Made by a program: the position numbers and the translations under genes
NCBI GenBank assembly: GCA_964565775.1
Contig: CAZMGB010000010.1
Coordinates: 62,001-126,000 of the forward strand
Length of the DNA stretch: 64,000 nt
Direction: 5' to 3'
From: CAZMGB01 sp964565775
GTDB taxonomy: Bacteria > Chloroflexota > Dehalococcoidia > DSTF01 > JALHUB01
Shown here: in pieces, positions 61,515 through 64,000 of the stretch
Layout: each line of letters begins with the position of its first letter
Position numbering within the stretch: position 1 is the stretch's first letter
Notes under the pieces: model-generated
The model's database searches: none
Seen by the model: the letters and a program-made list of their open reading frames with translations, nothing else
What the model was told of the DNA's origin: nothing

Positions 61515-62888
61515 CTACGGCGCCATCAGCCTTGGGGGAGGCGAGATGCGAAAGCTGTGCGCGGGGCCAGCAGCGAGTGGCCCCTGCAGCGTAATCGCCA
61601 CTCCGTCGGTGTGCTGCTCCCAGGAGAGGGGCGAGCGGAACCCCAGCAGCTCCACCACGGAGCGCCGCGCCAGCTCGAGACCTCGGATCACGAGGGGGCC
61701 AGCCTCCGGCGCACCGAGCACGATCACGTACACAGCGTCCCCCTTGCGCGTGAAGCGCACCTCGGTGCCGTCGGCGGTCTCGCCGGCCGGGGTGCGCCAG
61801 GGCCGCGTGCCGTAGATGGCGTCGCCGTTCGTCCGGAGCCACCAGCCCAGACCGAGCAGCCGCCTGGCCTGCCCCCAGGGGACCGTCCCGTCCCCCGTCG
61901 GCCCCACGTTGAGGAGCAGGTTCCCGTTCTTGCTGACGATGTCGACCAGCATGTGGACGAGCGCCTCGGTGGAGATGAGGTCATCGTCCGACTCGTTGCG
62001 GTTGAAGCCGAAGGAGTTCCCCATGCCCCGCGTCGACTCCCACTTCTGCTCCTGAATTTCGTCGAGCGTCGAGTATTCAGGGGTGCGGAAATCGAAGTGG
62101 CGATTCTCAGAGCCGAGAACGAAGCGGTCGTTGACCACGCCGTCCGCAAAGCGGTTGTAGTAGTCGGCGAAGAGCTGGTGGGGGTTGGCGGCGGCCGGAT
62201 AGCCGATGTCGTTCCACAGGATCGACGGCTCGTACCGCTCGATGAGCTCGCGCCAGTGGCAGTCGGCATAGCGGGCGTACTCCTCGCTCTGGGGAATCGC
62301 CCGCAGGAACTCTTCGACGCTGCTGATGCCGAGTCCCTGGAAGGTCCAGTCGATCCCACCCGAGTAGTAGAGCCCCATGCGCATCCCGCGCGCACGAACG
62401 GCGTTGGTGAGCTCGCCGACGATGTCCCGCTCCGATTGCCAGCGGTCCTTGAACGGGTTGGGGTGCTGGCTCGGCCAGAGCAGGAAGCCGTCGTGGTGCT
62501 TCGTTCCCAGAACGACGTAGCGCGCGCCGGCGAATTCGAATAGCGACGCCCAGGTTTCCGGATCCCAGCCGCGCGTCGCTTCCCTGAACAGGGGCGCGAA
62601 GTCGTCGTAGGAGAACCCTTCGCCGTAGGTCTCAAGGTGGTACTTCTGCGACGGACTGCCCTCGATCTCGATCGTGTTCCGGTACCACTCAGCGTAGGGA
62701 TTGTTCTTGTAGAGATGCGCCCAGCCGTGCTCGCGGGCGATGTCCCACAACTGGCCGCTCTTCGGCGCCCAGGCCGGGACAGAGTACAGCCCCCAATGGA
62801 TGAAGATGCCGAGCTTCGCGTCGTGGTACCAGTCGGGGACGGGGTGCGCCTGCAAGGAATCCGGCGTCGGCTCGTAGTGCATCGTCAT
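61515..62888 (-). CDS. Alpha-L-fucosidase, GH29
   Basis: A 457-residue glycoside hydrolase. WYHDAKLGIFIHWGLYSVPAW (about 20-40), GARYVVLGTKHHDGFLLWPS (about 121-140), MGLYYSGGIDW, and the nucleophile motif PSILWNDIGYP with D227 are GH29 signatures; NGNLLLNVGPTGDG follows. No signal peptide, so it is likely cytosolic, or exported by an unseen route. The lipoprotein hydrolase lies immediately upstream (12 bp). Releases L-fucose from glycans. Confidence 0.9.
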   Translation of the reverse strand: MTMHYEPTPDSLQAHPVPDWYHDAKLGIFIHWGLYSVPAWAPKSGQLWDIAREHGWAHLYKNNPYAEWYRNTIEIEGSPSQKYHLETYGEGFSYDDFAPLFREATRGWDPETWASLFEFAGARYVVLGTKHHDGFLLWPSQHPNPFKDRWQSERDIVGELTNAVRARGMRMGLYYSGGIDWTFQGLGISSVEEFLRAIPQSEEYARYADCHWRELIERYEPSILWNDIGYPAAANPHQLFADYYNRFADGVVNDRFVLGSENRHFDFRTPEYSTLDEIQEQKWESTRGMGNSFGFNRNESDDDLISTEALVHMLVDIVSKNGNLLLNVGPTGDGTVPWGQARRLLGLGWWLRTNGDAIYGTRPWRTPAGETADGTEVRFTRKGDAVYVIVLGAPEAGPLVIRGLELARRSVVELLGFRSPLSWEQHTDGVAITLQGPLAAGPAHSFRISPPPRLMAP

Positions 62889-62900
62889 GGAGTGTCCGTG

Positions 62901-63986
62901 CTACCGCACCTGCGTCACGGCTTCGACGACGGGTTTGAGGAAGGCGTTCCCATCCCAGGTGTCGTCCCCTTCACCCAGACGCACGGCCACGATGTCCAGG
63001 CTTGGGATTACGTAGATCCGTTTCGTCTGAAATCCCTCCGCCGCATAAGTGTCCGGCGGCGTATCCGCGAAGTCGGGCAGCCACCAGTAGAAGCCGTAGC
63101 CTGGAAAGAGCTCCTGTGACGGCTGCGTCGACTCACGCACCCATTCTTCCGGCACCACCTGCTGGTTCTCCCAGCGTCCCCCGCGAAGAAAGAGATAACC
63201 GAACTTGGCGAACTCTCGCGCCGTGGTCGTCACGCAGCAGTAGGTGAGTGTGTGACCCGCATTGTCGGTGGGCCAGGTCATCGCGGTCATCCCCAGGACA
63301 TCGAATATCCTGTCCTGGGCATAGTCTTTGGCCTCCACGCCCGTGGCCTGCCGCAAGATGAGGGAGAAGAGCTGCGCGTCGCCGCTCGAGTAGTACCAGC
63401 GCGTTCCCGGCTCTCGGGCAAGCGGCCGCTCCAGCACGTATGCCGTCTGATCGTCGGACGTGAGCATGGCGATCACGTCGCTCATCTTGTCATACTCCTC
63501 GGTCCACTCGAGGCCTGACGTCATGGAAAGCAGGTCGCGCAGCGTAATCTCCTCCTTCTCCGTGCCCCGCCACTCCTCGATGAAATCGGCCGCGCTCTCG
63601 TCCACGCTTTCGATGCGTCCCTCCGCTATGGCGATCCCGACCAGTGCACTGGTAACGCCCTTGGCGATCGACCAGCCGATATCCGTCGAGCTCCTATCCC
63701 AGCCGCCCCAATAGCGCTCCCACACGATGCGCCCATGTCGAGTAATCACCACCGCCCCGCAACCATGCCCCGCACAGTACTCCGCCACTCCCTCCAGGCT
63801 AGCGCTGTCCATGCCTTCCGCCTCAGGGCTCGACACCTCCCAGTCGACAGTAGGCCAGACCGCCTCCTCCGCTACGAGAGTAGGGGTCGCCGAGACTGCG
63901 GTCGGCCCCACGGGGGCACCGTGGCCCTGTGCTCCTCCACCGCAGGCCACCAGCGCCAGAGCCACGGCGACGACTATCCAGCGCAC
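62901..63986 (-). CDS. Beta-lactamase-family serine hydrolase, lipoprotein
   Basis: A 361-residue protein with a lipoprotein signal (MRWIVVAVALALVAC, lipobox Cys15) and a class C beta-lactamase/esterase fold: catalytic SxxK S106/K109 in DIGWSIAKG, the second motif Tyr in RWYYSSGD (about 196-203), and RLGEGDDTWDGNAFLKP near the C-terminus. Such proteins are esterases, peptidases or DD-peptidase relatives; antibiotic resistance is not implied. It is separated from the fucosidase gene by 12 bp and is probably in one operon. Confidence 0.9.
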   Translation of the reverse strand: MRWIVVAVALALVACGGGAQGHGAPVGPTAVSATPTLVAEEAVWPTVDWEVSSPEAEGMDSASLEGVAEYCAGHGCGAVVITRHGRIVWERYWGGWDRSSTDIGWSIAKGVTSALVGIAIAEGRIESVDESAADFIEEWRGTEKEEITLRDLLSMTSGLEWTEEYDKMSDVIAMLTSDDQTAYVLERPLAREPGTRWYYSSGDAQLFSLILRQATGVEAKDYAQDRIFDVLGMTAMTWPTDNAGHTLTYCCVTTTAREFAKFGYLFLRGGRWENQQVVPEEWVRESTQPSQELFPGYGFYWWLPDFADTPPDTYAAEGFQTKRIYVIPSLDIVAVRLGEGDDTWDGNAFLKPVVEAVTQVR

Positions 63987-64000
63987 GTGCTTCAGCCTCA

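Noticed and set aside
62901..63986. Possible antibiotic-resistance beta-lactamase
   Set aside because: SxxK and fold fit many esterases and DD-peptidase relatives; lipoprotein signal and context with a fucosidase do not suggest resistance.

Overview
The window is a GC-rich, gene-dense bacterial chromosome segment with 58 protein-coding genes or gene fragments called, plus one transporter relic. No rRNA, tRNA, CRISPR array, complete insertion sequence or phage module was recognised. The gene set points to a member of the Chloroflexota, perhaps Dehalococcoidia-like. The reasons are two F420-type luciferase-like oxidoreductases, a bacterial HdrABC-MvhADG hydrogenase locus, tandem CaiB/BaiF CoA-transferases, enolase-superfamily and RraA genes, and many GTG/TTG starts. 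This assignment is inference only; there is no marker gene.

Layout. 1-5.7 kb: 3' part of alanine dehydrogenase, a Lon-like ATP-dependent protease, a UroD-like protein and an alpha/beta hydrolase. 5.8-11.9 kb: a minus-strand sugar-acid cluster (solute-binding lipoprotein, RraA-like protein, glucarate-dehydratase-like enolase) opposite a divergent GH38-like protein. 12-17.8 kb: an F420-dependent dehydrogenase followed by an inositol-type operon (IolB, IolE-like, split transketolase, IolG-like). 17.8-21.2 kb: two MaoC/hotdog proteins and a lipocalin-like DUF protein. 21.2-31.5 kb: a redox/stress island. It holds an Lrp-type sensor domain, a tandem universal stress protein fused to a Cys-rich zinc-binding-like tail, a GNAT-like protein, a membrane HdrD-like iron-sulfur oxidoreductase, two paralogous six-cysteine proteins, a NarL-type two-component system and a second tandem USP. 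31.5-40.3 kb: small stress or monooxygenase-like genes, a DSD1-type PLP enzyme, a CoA-binding protein, a second F420 oxidoreductase, a radical SAM protein and a 2-oxoacid dehydrogenase E1 alpha/beta pair.

41.0-53.0 kb is one tightly packed, overlapping operon encoding HdrC-HdrB-HdrA-MvhD-MvhG-MvhA, a hydrogenase maturation protease and HypA-F-C-D-E. Together these specify a group 3c [NiFe] hydrogenase/heterodisulfide-reductase-like flavin-based electron-bifurcating complex with most of its maturation machinery; HypB is missing. A perfect Crp/Fnr-type palindrome and three leader hairpins lie upstream.

53.4-64 kb: an endonuclease/exonuclease/phosphatase-fold protein, a PrsW-like membrane protein, two CaiB/BaiF CoA-transferases divergent from an acyl-CoA dehydrogenase, a nucleotidyltransferase, a one-domain EamA protein, a GH29 alpha-L-fucosidase and a lipoprotein beta-lactamase-fold hydrolase.

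The longer intergenic stretches contain decayed dispersed repeats: a 63-bp family with at least four copies, a 57-bp family with two copies, and GC-rich palindromes. They also contain gene relics (a YaaH/SatP transporter fragment and a truncated carboxymuconolactone-decarboxylase-like gene). This suggests long-term mobile or repetitive turnover.
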